From Streptomyces cinerochromogenes (GTDB taxonomy: Bacteria > Actinomycetota > Actinomycetes > Streptomycetales > Streptomycetaceae): a DNA stretch of 64,000 bases. Location of the stretch: positions 1 to 64,000 of the forward strand of contig NZ_BMRM01000033.1 in the NCBI RefSeq assembly GCF_014648635.1. The letters run 5' to 3'. The notes beneath the pieces were generated by a model. That model was not told the origin of the DNA, did not search any database, and saw only the letters and a program-made list of their open reading frames with translations. The position numbers were made by a program, and so were the translations under genes. Positions 42,704-51,412 of this stretch are shown here, one piece after another. Numbering within the stretch: position 1 is the first letter of the stretch; each line of letters begins with the position of its first letter.

Positions 42704-43785
42704 TCAGCGTCGCGACGGCTTCGCTCGGTCAGCCGGAATCGCTCTATACCTCTCGGCTTCCTGGCGCTCGCGCCAATCCCACTCCACACGTCCGACCGGG
42801 CTTTTGCGGCGGGCTGTGGGCGGCTGGGGCGGGCGCAGCCTGGCCGTCTCCGCCATGCACAGCAGGTGCCCGCGGTCACCTGGCGCGGCGAGCAGCTCCT
42901 GGTCCTCGCCGGAAAGGAGCCGGGTGAAGCAGGCCGCGGCCCGCAGGAAGATGCCCGCCCAGGGCGGTACGGGGTAGGCGGCGCAGCCGTCGGTGTAGCG
43001 GGCGCGGTCGTGCAGGGCGAGTGTGGTCGCGGCGTCGTCGTAGTCGCGGGGGCGTGCGGTGGCGAGTTGCTGGAGGGAGGCGCCGGTGAACAGTGCGGCG
43101 GCGACGGCTGCGGCCAGGCGAGGGTGTGCACTCGCCGCGTGCAGCCGATAGGCGACGCGCTGGGCGGTGTGCGCGGTGAGAGGCACGGGCGGTGGGCGGT
43201 GCCGCCAGGCGATCGGGGGCGGCGTGCACGGGTCGGCGCAGGGGCGGGGGCTGTCGTAGGAGACGAGGCGTTCCCGTGCCGGCAGGATGAGCCACCGGCT
43301 GGCTGGCGCGGCAGGCTCGTCTGCGGGCGGGGGTTCGGCGACAGGCGTGCCGTAGTAGTGGCGGCGGGCGGCCTCGAAGTCGGCGGTGAGGGAGTAGTCG
43401 GCCGTCCGCAGGGCCTTGTGCAGAGCGGCGGGAAGGTGTGGGCGGTGGCAGACCAGGGTCAGGTGGAGACCGGTGCGGTCCTGTAGCTGCAGGAGTCGCA
43501 TCGTGTGGCGGGCGGTGAGGCGGTGGGCGCGCAGGACGGTCAGCCGGGTGACGGGCAGGGCGGTCATCCAGGCCGTGGCGGCTTCCCAGGCGGGCTGGCG
43601 GCCGCCGGGAAAGCGGCCCGGGAGTAGGGGGGTGGTTTGCCCAGGGCGGCGAGAAGGTCGTGGGCGAGGCCGGTTTCGCTGGTGGTGCCCGGGCCGGGGT
43701 GCAGGGTGATCCGGCCGGACGGCGGATGGTGGGCGGCCAGAGCGGTGTGCGTGTGCAGCGTGTCGTCGTGGCGGTCGAGAACCAC
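42704..43785 (-). pseudogene. Third gene of Mu-type element, frameshifted
   Basis: From GTG 43785 the frame reads VVLDRHDDTLHTHT ... DLLAALGKPPP. At a run of six C bases (about 43627-43632) the frame breaks; one extra C would continue into LLPGRFPGGRQPAWEAATAW and MTALPVTRLTVLRAHRLTAR, ending at 42704. The joined protein is about 360 aa and begins 43 bases downstream of the ATPase stop, so it belongs to that operon. I do not recognise its family; TVLRAHRLTARHTMRLLQL looks like a helix-rich DNA- or protein-binding part. Confidence 0.6.
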
Positions 43786-43828
43786 GGTGACGGACGGGTG
43801 CGGCGGGGCGGAGGCATGGGCGGTGTGG

Positions 43829-44602
43829 TCAGGCGAGGCGGCTGAAGGCCCAGCGCAGCAGCTCCTGGTCGACGCGCGGGCGACCTGTGCGGGCCAGGGC
43901 GGTGCGGGCCAGGGCGGTGCGGGCCAGGGCGGTGCGGGTGTGGGCGGTCAGCTGGGCCCAGGCGCGGAAGTTGCCGTGTGCGGCGTGGCTGTCGGCGAAG
44001 GTGATGTCCTTGGGGTCGGCGTCGGCCCAGACCGGGTGGAACAGCGGGATGATCTCGAGGACCTCGTCGGGTGTGAGGCGGGTGAACTGCTGCCAGATGA
44101 AGATGCGGGAGGAGAGCATCGGCTCGCGGCGCAGCACGGTGTGGCAGCCCGCGCCACCGACGAAAATGATCGCGAGCCGGGTGGAGGGTTCGTCCCACAG
44201 GTAGCGGAGGTATTCGAACGCCTCCCCGTTGAGCCACTGCGCCTCGTCGACGAGGAAGGTGCGGGGGCGTTCGGCCAGGGCCGTCTTCAGCAGGCGGTCG
44301 AACTCGCTGGGGTGGCGCGGTGGCTCGCCGGCCAGGTCCAGCGCGGTGAGCAGTTCATAGCGCACCGCACGGGCCGTGGGCCGGGCCCGGAAAGTGATCT
44401 TGCGGACGTCCTCGCCCGGTTCGAGTGCGCGCAGGCAGATGTTGACGGCGAGGGTCTTACCGAAGCCGGCACCGCCGTGGATGCACATCATCGCGCGTGC
44501 GGCGACCGTGTCGGTGATGTTCTCCCGCGCCGCCAGCAGCGCGCGGGTGGTGACCACGGAGGCGTCCGGCAGGTCGACGTACTGGTAGGTGGCCGCGGTC
44601 AC
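43829..44602 (-). CDS. MuB/TniB-like ATPase of Mu-type transposon (257 aa)
   Basis: GTG 44602 overlaps the TGA of the transposase (GTGA). Walker A is HGGAGFGKT (about residues 43-51) and Walker B is RTFLVDEAQWL (about 115-125), followed by the helical lid of the AAA family. Such ATPases bind target DNA and activate a DDE transposase. The C-terminus contains TALAR repeated three times, encoded by a 15-bp tandem repeat. Confidence 0.82.
   Translation of the reverse strand: MTAATYQYVDLPDASVVTTRALLAARENITDTVAARAMMCIHGGAGFGKTLAVNICLRALEPGEDVRKITFRARPTARAVRYELLTALDLAGEPPRHPSEFDRLLKTALAERPRTFLVDEAQWLNGEAFEYLRYLWDEPSTRLAIIFVGGAGCHTVLRREPMLSSRIFIWQQFTRLTPDEVLEIIPLFHPVWADADPKDITFADSHAAHGNFRAWAQLTAHTRTALARTALARTALARTGRPRVDQELLRWAFSRLA
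43891..43935. repeat. Three tandem 15-bp repeats inside the ATPase gene
   Basis: GGGCCAGGGCGGTGC occurs three times in direct succession (43891-43905, 43906-43920, 43921-43935) and codes the TALAR repeat. It keeps frame, so copy number could vary between strains. Confidence 0.85.
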
Positions 44603-46307
44603 GAGGCGTCTCCGTCTTCATCGGTGGTGGAAGGTGCGGCCCGCCCGTCGCGGCCGTCCGGGGCGGAGGCGCCGTCACGGCCGTACGGGTGCCGGACGGG
44701 CGGCCCTGGTGTGGTCAATGCGGCCAGGGAAGCCGGGGTGCGCCAGTCGGCCGTGCGCGGCGTGCGGGATGAGGTCTGGCATCGCGAGCTGCGCGAGGTC
44801 GGAGTCGGCGGTCTGGGCGAGTTCGGCGTCGGCCTGCGCGGTGGTCAGCGCGCCGAGCCGCCGGGGGGCTTCGGGCTGGTTCACGGCGGCGTAGCGCTCG
44901 CGCTGCGAGGCCTGAAGGTCCTTCTTCGGGCGGCGTGCGCGAGCGGACCGCGCCCTTCGTACGCGCTGATCTGTTCGTCGGTGGCCTGGTCGGCCAGGTC
45001 CGCGGGGCCCAGGTAGCGGCCGGTGGCGGCGTGGTAGACCTCGATGCGGTGGTCGTGGTGAGGCATGAAACGGATACGGACCTGGATCCCGGCCTGGCCG
45101 GTCATCCACGCACCCACGTAGTCGCGTCTGCGGAAGCGGATGCCGCGGGTGGTCAGCGTGCGGGTACCGGCGTCCTCAAGGGTGAACGTCCGCAGATCCG
45201 CGGCCGGCACGTCCCGCAGCGGGGTGGGATCGTCCTGCCACGCCTGAAGCGGAGTCCTGCCCCGCAACGGTGAGGGGCGGTGCTCGGTGTTCCACCACAG
45301 CGTCCAATCCAGCAGCCGGGCGGTGAAGTCCTCGAAGCCAAGCAGCACCTCGTCCTCCGGCCGGGAAGCCCGTTTGCCGGGGCGCGGCTGGCGGGCATAG
45401 CCGGGCAGCGCGGCCAGGAACATGCCCTCCACCGCCCGGTTCAGGCCCTCCACGGTGCCCTTGAGGTGCGGGGTGTAGGCGGGCAGGTCCTCCACCGTCA
45501 CGTCCAGCAGATCGAACGCGGCGGTCACCGTCCGGGACAGGAATTCCTTACCACGGTCCACCCGTACCTTCTCGGGCACGCCGCCGAACGGGCCGTAGGG
45601 TTCCTCACGCAGGACCGCGGAGCGCAGCGCGGCCAGCACCGACTCCCACGACGGATCCCCCGGCGTGACCGCGATGCCGGTGATCGCGTTCGTCGAGCAG
45701 TCGGTGAACCAGGTGATCCACGGCCTGCGGGCCTTGCCCTCGACGTCGACCAGCACCGGCACCTGGAAGTGGTCGGTCTCCCCCACCTGGTTGCGCCAGC
45801 CCCGCGGCGGGGCCAGGAACACATCGTGCTTGCGGATCGCCCGCTCCCCTCCCGCGAGCCCGGCCCGCTCCCCCGGCGTCAGATCACGGCGGATCGCCCG
45901 GTGCAGCGTCGGAATCGACGGAGGCGGATCCCCCTCGCCCCTGGCCGCGCGAGCGGTCAGCTCACGATGCACCGCCGCGACGTTGCCCTTCCACAAGGCC
46001 AGCAGGCGGCGCACTTCCGGAGTGACGGAGAAGCGGTCCTTGCTCTGGGCCCGCGCCCCGGGCTCCGCGGCCGCGGCCTCGTCACGCTCGGCAGCGGCAA
46101 GCCACCGCCACACCGTCCGCTCGGTCACTTCCAACGACTGAGCCATCAGCCGTACATGCCGGGTCGTCAGTTTCTGGTCCTGCCGCAGGGCGAGCAGCCG
46201 GCGCACGGCAGGGCCGCGCAGCGCCGACAGGGAGGTGGTCAGCCGGATGCGCGCCGCGACACCTCCATGCCGCCGGCCGCCCTGCCGGAGGAGGCCGTTC
46301 CCGTCAT
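44599..46307 (-). pseudogene. Mu-type DDE transposase with several frameshifts
   Basis: The main frame (about 46250 to 44965) has an HTH (TTRHVRLMAQSLEVTERTVW), the DDE residues (GETDHFQVPV, VRVDRGKEF, HLKGTVEGLN) and a Mu-type C-terminal domain. A likely N-terminus (MTGTASSGRAAGG from 46307) is in another frame. Near 44958 the frame must change to RARRPKKDLQASQRERYAAV, and near 44748 again to ADWRTPASLAAL, ending with a TGA that overlaps the ATPase start. Either the gene is decaying or the sequence carries indel errors. Confidence 0.75.
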
Positions 46308-46372
46308 GAGCCGCCCGGCCCGGTGCCGCACGGTTTCTGGCAGCACCGCAAGCCCGCGGTGGCGCGATCCCT

Positions 46373-46633
46373 TCAGCGTTTGTCCACCGGTTCGTGGGCG
46401 GGCACCTGGCCGACACCGCGCCGCTGGCGGTCGCCGGAGAGCGCGACGATCCGGTGGACCGGCAGCGCGACGGCCGGGTGGCCGCCGGTGGGGGAGAAGC
46501 CCACCCGGCCGGTATCGGGCTCGACGTACGTGACCGTGCCGTACAGCCGGTGGAGCGCGGTATCCGGCCGCCTCCCGCACTCGACGTCCACCCACAGCTC
46601 GCATACGCCGGACCCGCGGTCCGGGCCGCCCAT
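46373..46633 (-). CDS. Small hypothetical protein upstream of Mu-type transposase (86 aa)
   Basis: ATG 46633. The core LYGTVTYVEPDTGRVGFSPT and HPAVALPVHRIVALSGD has the alternating pattern of a small beta-barrel. The gene lies 66 bases before the presumed transposase start on the same strand and may belong to that element. No family is recognised. Confidence 0.45.
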   Translation of the reverse strand: MGGPDRGSGVCELWVDVECGRRPDTALHRLYGTVTYVEPDTGRVGFSPTGGHPAVALPVHRIVALSGDRQRRGVGQVPAHEPVDKR

Positions 46634-46798
46634 CGTTCCGCCGCGCGGCTACGGTGTCGACGATCACATCGCATCCCGGAGGCCGTCCGCCTGCTGGCGA
46701 ATTCCTCACCCCTGTGGTCAGCGAATTCCCCACCCTCCCGTCCGGTGTGCACTGGTCATCTGAGGGCTGAGGAGGTGAGTGGCGACAACCGGTGAGGG

Positions 46799-47101
46799 TC
46801 AACAGCCCGGGTTCAGCACCTCGTTCAAGGCAGGGTGCACGCGTCCTGGAGTGATCGTGGTGATGGTGTATTCCGCGACGTTGTTGACGACGAAGGGGTC
46901 TTGAGCGGTGATCTCCTCGATCGCGGAGCGGTCGACGCCGTGGGCGATGATCACGCCGCCAATTGACGTGGGGACGGTTTGGCCGGAGACCAGAAAGGTG
47001 CCGTCCTGATGGTGTCGTTCCAGGTAGGCGACGTGGCCGGGGATGAAGGGCTCCGCAGCCTGTTCCGGGGCCGTGTAGTGCAGTGACAGCAGATGCAACA
47101 T
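46799..47101 (-). CDS. YCII-related (YciI-like) protein (100 aa)
   Basis: The sequence HYTAPEQAAEPFIPGHVAYL, DGTFLVSGQTVPTSIGGVII and IEEITAQDPFVVNNVAEYTI matches the YCII fold: dimeric ferredoxin-like small proteins with a conserved His/Asp pair. ATG 47101 is preceded by GGAGAGGATC on the minus strand. Some homologues are dehalogenase-like or sensing domains; the precise role is unknown. Confidence 0.85.
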   Translation of the reverse strand: MLHLLSLHYTAPEQAAEPFIPGHVAYLERHHQDGTFLVSGQTVPTSIGGVIIAHGVDRSAIEEITAQDPFVVNNVAEYTITTITPGRVHPALNEVLNPGC

Positions 47102-47184
47102 GATCCTCTCCGGTTCGTGCAGGGTCCGGAGAGGATCATGTCACCGCGTCCGGGACGGGCCCGTCTGCAGGGCTGGGCGGTTGG

Positions 47185-47390
47185 CTACCGCTTCGGATCG
47201 GTAGGGTCGGCTGGGCCCTTGGGCCGCTTGTTGGGCCGCTGGCTTGGGCCGTTCTGATCACCTGGTGGCCAGCGTTGATCAGCCGGTCCAGAAGTCACTC
47301 CGCGACGACGGGGTTGGGGAAGAGCGGATACCAGTCGCTCGGCGCCCTGTTGCTGGTGATGATCAGGGAGCGCCCCTGCCGTTTCGCCAG
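47185..47390 (-). pseudogene. IS21-type IstB C-terminal remnant
   Basis: Reading the minus strand gives LAKRQGRSLIITSNRAPSDW then YPLFPNPVVAE, an in-frame TGA, LLDRLINAGHQV and, after a frame change, QNGPSQRPNKRPKGPADP with a stop. This is the conserved end of IstB-type helper ATPases of IS21 elements. Only the last quarter of the gene is left. Confidence 0.75.
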
Positions 47391-47832
47391 TCTGTGCTTC
47401 GCAGGAGAAAGAGAGGCAGTCGGTCGGGGGGCTTGCCCGGTTCAGGCACGGTGCGAGAAGTCACACGTCCCGCCGCGCGGGAGCAGCAGCCGAACTTTCC
47501 TTTCAGGTGCCCGTCACACGGGAAGCGGCTCCGGTCGGCGAGCCAGTGTCATCGCTCTCCGGCCGCACCCGACAACCCCCCTGAAGGGCACCACCGAGCA
47601 CCACCTACACACACTGCCAAGGAACGACCGCCTACCCAGCCCCCGGCAACCGCCGCAGGGCTTCGTCGTGCTGCCCGAAGGGCACCCTGCCCGCGTACGA
47701 GACACTCCCCCGCTTCACCGCCGACCTCCAGAACCTCGGCCCCTGTCCAGCGCCGGCGCTGCAAACGGCCGTGAGCCCGGACCCGTGTCCGGGCTCACGG
47801 CTGTCACTGCAGCAGCTCCGGTGCAGCTACGG
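47391..47832. other. Intergenic stretch
   Basis: No supported gene. Composition is mixed, with a short A/C-rich part around 47560-47660. It lies between IstB and a truncated hypothetical gene and appears to be decayed sequence. Confidence 0.3.
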
Positions 47833-48042
47833 TCACTGCGCTCCAACGCTGATGCCGTAGCTGTCGGTCCGACGGAGCACCACAGCCTCCTGAACGGGTG
47901 CGGGCCATACCTGGATGAGGTACCACTCGGTGGCATCGTCCGGGGCGAGGTCGACGGCGGTGTCCCGGCTGCGCGCATGCACGCGCAGCCGGTAGTCACC
48001 GGGGCCGTTGAAGGACAACTCGAGCAACTCCTCGTCCGACAT
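47833..48042 (-). pseudogene. C-terminal fragment of a hypothetical protein
   Basis: The fragment MSDEELLELSFNGPGDYRLR then VHARSRDTAVDLAPDDATEW and YLIQVWPAP looks like the end of a longer actinobacterial protein with a beta-rich C-terminal domain. It is cut where the I36-like gene begins on the other strand. An 11-bp inverted repeat (48004-48014 with 48045-48055) sits at this junction. Confidence 0.45.
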
Positions 48043-48298
48043 CGACTTCAACGGCCAGCCCTACGTCAAACGCGCCGTCGACGGGTCGGTGCGGCACCTG
48101 CCGGACTACATCCGCGGCGAGGGCAGCTCCATCATCAACAACAGCAGCCTCACCGCACGCGTCTACCAGAAGGACAACTACTTCGGCCGGCACGTCTGCA
48201 TCGGACGCGAAGGCAGCACCATCAGCGACCTGCGCTCCTACCAACTCAACGACACCACACACAGCCTCCGCAACAACAACACCCCCTGCGGCGCCTGA
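48008..48298 (+). CDS. Peptidase-inhibitor I36 / crystallin-like domain, N-terminally truncated (96 aa)
   Basis: The stretch SSLTARVYQKDNYFGRHVCI and STISDLRSYQLNDTTHSLRN is the Greek-key beta/gamma-crystallin-type fold of family I36 inhibitors. Family members are normally secreted with a signal peptide. Here the first 30 residues are Ser/Asn-rich and no signal peptide is seen, so the 5-prime end was probably lost at the junction near 48040. Confidence 0.6.
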   Translation: MKDNSSNSSSDIDFNGQPYVKRAVDGSVRHLPDYIRGEGSSIINNSSLTARVYQKDNYFGRHVCIGREGSTISDLRSYQLNDTTHSLRNNNTPCGA

Positions 48299-48494
48299 TA
48301 ACCGCCGGGAGAGCCCCCCCCGGACCAACCCCATAGACCGACCTGCCAGGCGCCATGGTCCGCGGCGGCGACGAGGCCCGCGTCCAGCGGGACGGCAGAG
48401 CCCGGCGCGCGGGACGGCGGGCTTCGCCCGGGCCGACGCCGGGGCGCCGCAGCCCGGGGGCGAACCAACCTCCACACCCCGTGGACGGTCCTGC

Positions 48495-49094
48495 TCAGCC
48501 CGTCAGCGACAGGACCAGTGCGGCGCTGGGAGCGCAGCGGAGCCGGCCCTCGCGTACGGCAGCGACGGCTTCCGGCAGAGGGACGCGGAGGACCCTGAGG
48601 TCCGCCTCGGACGACTCCGCAGCGGTCGGACCGGACGTCGGCTGGTCGACGCGCCACAGGTGGACCCGGCAGTTGGTGAGGCCCGGAAGGGGGTGGAGGA
48701 AGCCGTGCCCGATCCAGGTGCCGCCGTGGTACCCCGTCTCCTCGGCCAGCTCACGCCGCGCCGCGCTCAACGCGTCGTCGTCGTCCGGGTCGACGGCCCC
48801 GCCGGGCAGCTGCCACAGGGCACCGGCAAGGTAGTGGTACTGCTCGACCAGGAGGAGCTGCCCGTCGACGAGAGCCGCCACCCGCACCTGGTCGGGTGCC
48901 TGGACCCAGTCGTAGTCGCCACGCCGTCCGTCAGGTCCGGTGACCTCGTCACGGTGTGCCTGAAAACGGGGGGTGCGGTACGGCGTCGTACTGCTGTACC
49001 TGGTCCACGGTCCTCTGTGCTCCACAAGGAGCACCGTACCGGCCCGGCAGGCGGGTCCGGTCGGACACGGCTCCCTGGGGTGCCAGCTGCTCAC
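48495..49094 (-). CDS. NUDIX hydrolase, ADP-ribose pyrophosphatase-like (199 aa)
   Basis: The Nudix box reads GGAVDPDDDDALSAARRELA then EETGY. The REL-EE core is intact, but the first box Glu is Asp. The preceding VAALVDGQLLLVEQYHYLAG and a following HPLPGLTNCRVHLWRV match ADP-sugar diphosphatases (NudF-type). The exact substrate is not predictable. Confidence 0.85.
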   Translation of the reverse strand: MSSWHPREPCPTGPACRAGTVLLVEHRGPWTRYSSTTPYRTPRFQAHRDEVTGPDGRRGDYDWVQAPDQVRVAALVDGQLLLVEQYHYLAGALWQLPGGAVDPDDDDALSAARRELAEETGYHGGTWIGHGFLHPLPGLTNCRVHLWRVDQPTSGPTAAESSEADLRVLRVPLPEAVAAVREGRLRCAPSAALVLSLTG

Positions 49095-49097
49095 GGG

Positions 49098-49640
49098 TCA
49101 ACGGGGCAGCGCCACGGTACGGGGGCAGTGACCCAAGGGTGCGTCGATCATCGCTTCAGCGTCCCGGACGCCGGCGAGTCGCGCGAACGCCAACAGGTAG
49201 TGGCGGGCATTGTCCTGGAGCAGCCGCAGTTCGGCGCGGCAGTCCGCAGCGAGGGGCCACTCCGTCTCGGGACGTCCCGGTGACGCCTCCTCGAAGGCCC
49301 GCAGACGCGGGTGCCAACGGGACAGAAACGGACGCAGTTCGAGGTTGAGAAAGTTCACGGCCAGGCACTCCACGGTCATCCCGACGCTCACATGAGTGGA
49401 GGGGCGACTAACCTTCAGCGTTTCCCGGGTGGTCGCGAACAGACCGTACAGGGACGTCAGGGCCTCCCGCAGCAGGCCGTCCTCGTCGTCGAGTCGCTGC
49501 ACCGACACACGCGTCACCGACTCGACGAACAGCTGCCAGGCGACCTGTCGCGAGTCGTTGTTCACCACGAAGGTGAGTTCACTGAGCTGCGGACCGTACG
49601 CCCGGCCCCACCTCACACTCGCCACCAGCCTTCGCCCCAC
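49098..49640 (-). CDS. Hypothetical protein (180 aa)
   Basis: The helical protein contains WQLFVESVTRVSVQRLDDED and ALTSLYGLFATTRETLK. The C-terminus is ARHYLLAFARLAGVRDAEA. The codon use is that of a real gene. It lies three bases upstream of the NUDIX start on the same strand, so the two are probably co-transcribed. The first residues run into a TauE remnant on the other strand and the 5-prime end may be truncated. Confidence 0.6.
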   Translation of the reverse strand: MGRRLVASVRWGRAYGPQLSELTFVVNNDSRQVAWQLFVESVTRVSVQRLDDEDGLLREALTSLYGLFATTRETLKVSRPSTHVSVGMTVECLAVNFLNLELRPFLSRWHPRLRAFEEASPGRPETEWPLAADCRAELRLLQDNARHYLLAFARLAGVRDAEAMIDAPLGHCPRTVALPR

Positions 49641-49649
49641 GCAACGACG

Positions 49650-49823
49650 TCACTGGCCCTGGCTGTCGGCGTGGCCGGCGGCATCTACAAAATCGGGGGC
49701 GGCTCGCTGCTCGGCCCGATCCTCGTCGGCCGCGGCGCACCGGTCGCCACCGTCGCACCCGCCGCCCTGGCCTCCACCTTCGTGACTTCCATCGTCGGCG
49801 CGGCCACCTACGCACTGCGGTAA
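49650..49823 (+). pseudogene. TauE/SafE (TSUP) transporter fragment
   Basis: The fragment SLALAVGVAGGIYKIGGGSL, LGPILVGRG and APAALASTFVTSIVGAATYA is the signature first repeat of TauE/SafE family sulfite/anion exporters. Only about 57 codons remain, with no start and an early TAA at 49821. Confidence 0.75.
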
Positions 49824-50095
49824 GGGCGTGCTCGTGGTGAGGCGGCTCCATAGGCGAGTTCCGGTGCGACGGGATGGACGCTTTGCCGGACCGGGTTGGT
49901 TCGGGCCCGGTCCGGCCGTGCAAGGACGTACCCGCGTGGGCGGCTCCTGCAGCCGGATCGCATGGCTGCGGGCGCCGGTGCTGAGAGCGGGGTGGCTCTG
50001 CTCACCAGGTTCGACAGCACATGTGCACCAGTTTGGGAGGTGCGTGGACGGTGTGGGAATTCGAACGGGCTCCCTGCCTGGGAGTTCCAGGTGCC

Positions 50096-50692
50096 TCACA
50101 GGCCGAAGACGCCGCCCTCGATGAGGATGAGCAGGCCGATGGTGATCAGGACCAGGGGCAGCAGGATGTGTCCCCAGCGGCTGAGGGCCTTGGCGATGAC
50201 GGGGCGGGTGGCGAAGAAGCGGCCCGCGAAGCACCACACGGCCACCAGGATCAGGAAGACGATCGCGTACACGCTCATGCCGCCGACGCCGGCGGTGGCG
50301 AGGACGGGAACGTAGACCCCGATGTTGTCGCCGCCGTTGGCGGACGTGACCGCGGCGACCTCCAGTGCCTTCGGGCCGCCCTCGGTCGTCTCCTGTTCGT
50401 CGTCCTCGTCGTCGCGGTGCTTCCACGCCTGCCAGGCCGCCTTGAGCCCCAGGGCGAGGGGCAGCAGGCCGAGGTAGGGGATCGCCGGCTCGGGCAGGAA
50501 GGTGGCGCCGAACGCGGCGGCGACCGCCACGGCGAGGATGGCGGCGAAGCCGAGGTACTGGCCGACGACGATCCGGCGAACGGAGCCGTGCTGTCCGGCG
50601 CCCTGGGCGAAGAACAGCGACAGGATCAGGATGTCGTCGATGTTGCTGACGGCGAACAACCCGGCGGCCTGCCCGACGATGCCCAGGTTCAC
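50096..50692 (-). CDS. CadD-family cadmium/cation resistance transporter (198 aa)
   Basis: GTG 50692 with AGAGGG upstream. The start GIVGQAAGLFAVSNIDDILI, with SNIDD in the first helix, and the later TSANGGDNIGVYVPVLA in a second half-repeat are the paired motifs of CadD-like/LysE-superfamily exporters. Five to six transmembrane helices and an acidic loop (RDDEDDEQETTEGG) are seen. It is a plausible divalent cation efflux pump. No CadR-like regulator adjoins. Confidence 0.85.
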   Translation of the reverse strand: MNLGIVGQAAGLFAVSNIDDILILSLFFAQGAGQHGSVRRIVVGQYLGFAAILAVAVAAAFGATFLPEPAIPYLGLLPLALGLKAAWQAWKHRDDEDDEQETTEGGPKALEVAAVTSANGGDNIGVYVPVLATAGVGGMSVYAIVFLILVAVWCFAGRFFATRPVIAKALSRWGHILLPLVLITIGLLILIEGGVFGL

Positions 50693-50905
50693 GAGTGGGT
50701 GCCCTCTACTTCAGCGCGAGTGTCCCGGTGACGCTACCGGGAGCCCTCACCATGCCCTCGCTGGGGCCGAGGTTCAGTGCTGCTGCTTCTCATGAACATC
50801 GAACACGACCACGTCAGGGCGCCTCCCGAAGTGATGGACCACCTCTGTCGAGAGTCGTGAACAAAGCCAGAGCGGGCCTAGAGGTTGTCCCGTATGGCGC
50901 GGTGA

Positions 50906-51363
50906 CTATCCCGTGAGGGCCAGGTTGTGGAGCCGAGCGATGCCGAGCATCGCCCGGTGAACACCGTGGCCCTTGAGCAGGCAGTCCCGCAGGATCTTCC
51001 AGTTCTTCAACCGCGACAGGGCGTGTTCCACCCGGGCTCGCACCCGGCGGTGGACGGCGTCTTCCGCTTCTTGCTGTGGGCTGAGGTGAGTCTGACCTCG
51101 GCGTTTGCGGTGCGGGATGAGCGGGCCGGTGCCCTGGTATCCGCCGTCGGCGATGGTCGGTGTGCCGCGCAGGCTCGCTCGACGCCAAACTCCGTGAACG
51201 CCCGGCCGTCGTTGCGGCTGCCGGGCAGCGGCAGGCCGATCGCCACCACCAGGCGGCTGTTGGCGTCGATCACGACCTGCAGGTTCGTCGAGTACCGATA
51301 GTTCTTGCTGGATGCGGCCACGCTGCGATCACGGGTGGACATCATCTCTTGATCGCAGCGCAC
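50906..51363 (-). pseudogene. IS5-type (DDE_Tnp_4) transposase C-terminal remnant
   Basis: The minus strand reads NYRYSTNLQVVIDANSRLVV, AIGLPLPGSRNDGRAFTEFG, then after a frame change ADGGYQGTGPLIPHRKRR, EDAVHRRVRARVEHALSRLK and GIARLHNLALTG stop. This is the end of a DDE_Tnp_4-type IS5-group transposase. The first part of the gene is absent and a frameshift lies near 51170. Confidence 0.8.
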
Positions 51364-51412
51364 CCAGCACGGCGCCGGGCGGCACCGCCGCCATCGCCCC
51401 CAACGGGGAAAC

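Noticed and set aside
50040..50090. tRNA-like T-arm (TTCGAA context) on the minus strand
   Set aside because: No acceptor, D-arm or anticodon stem can be paired around it.
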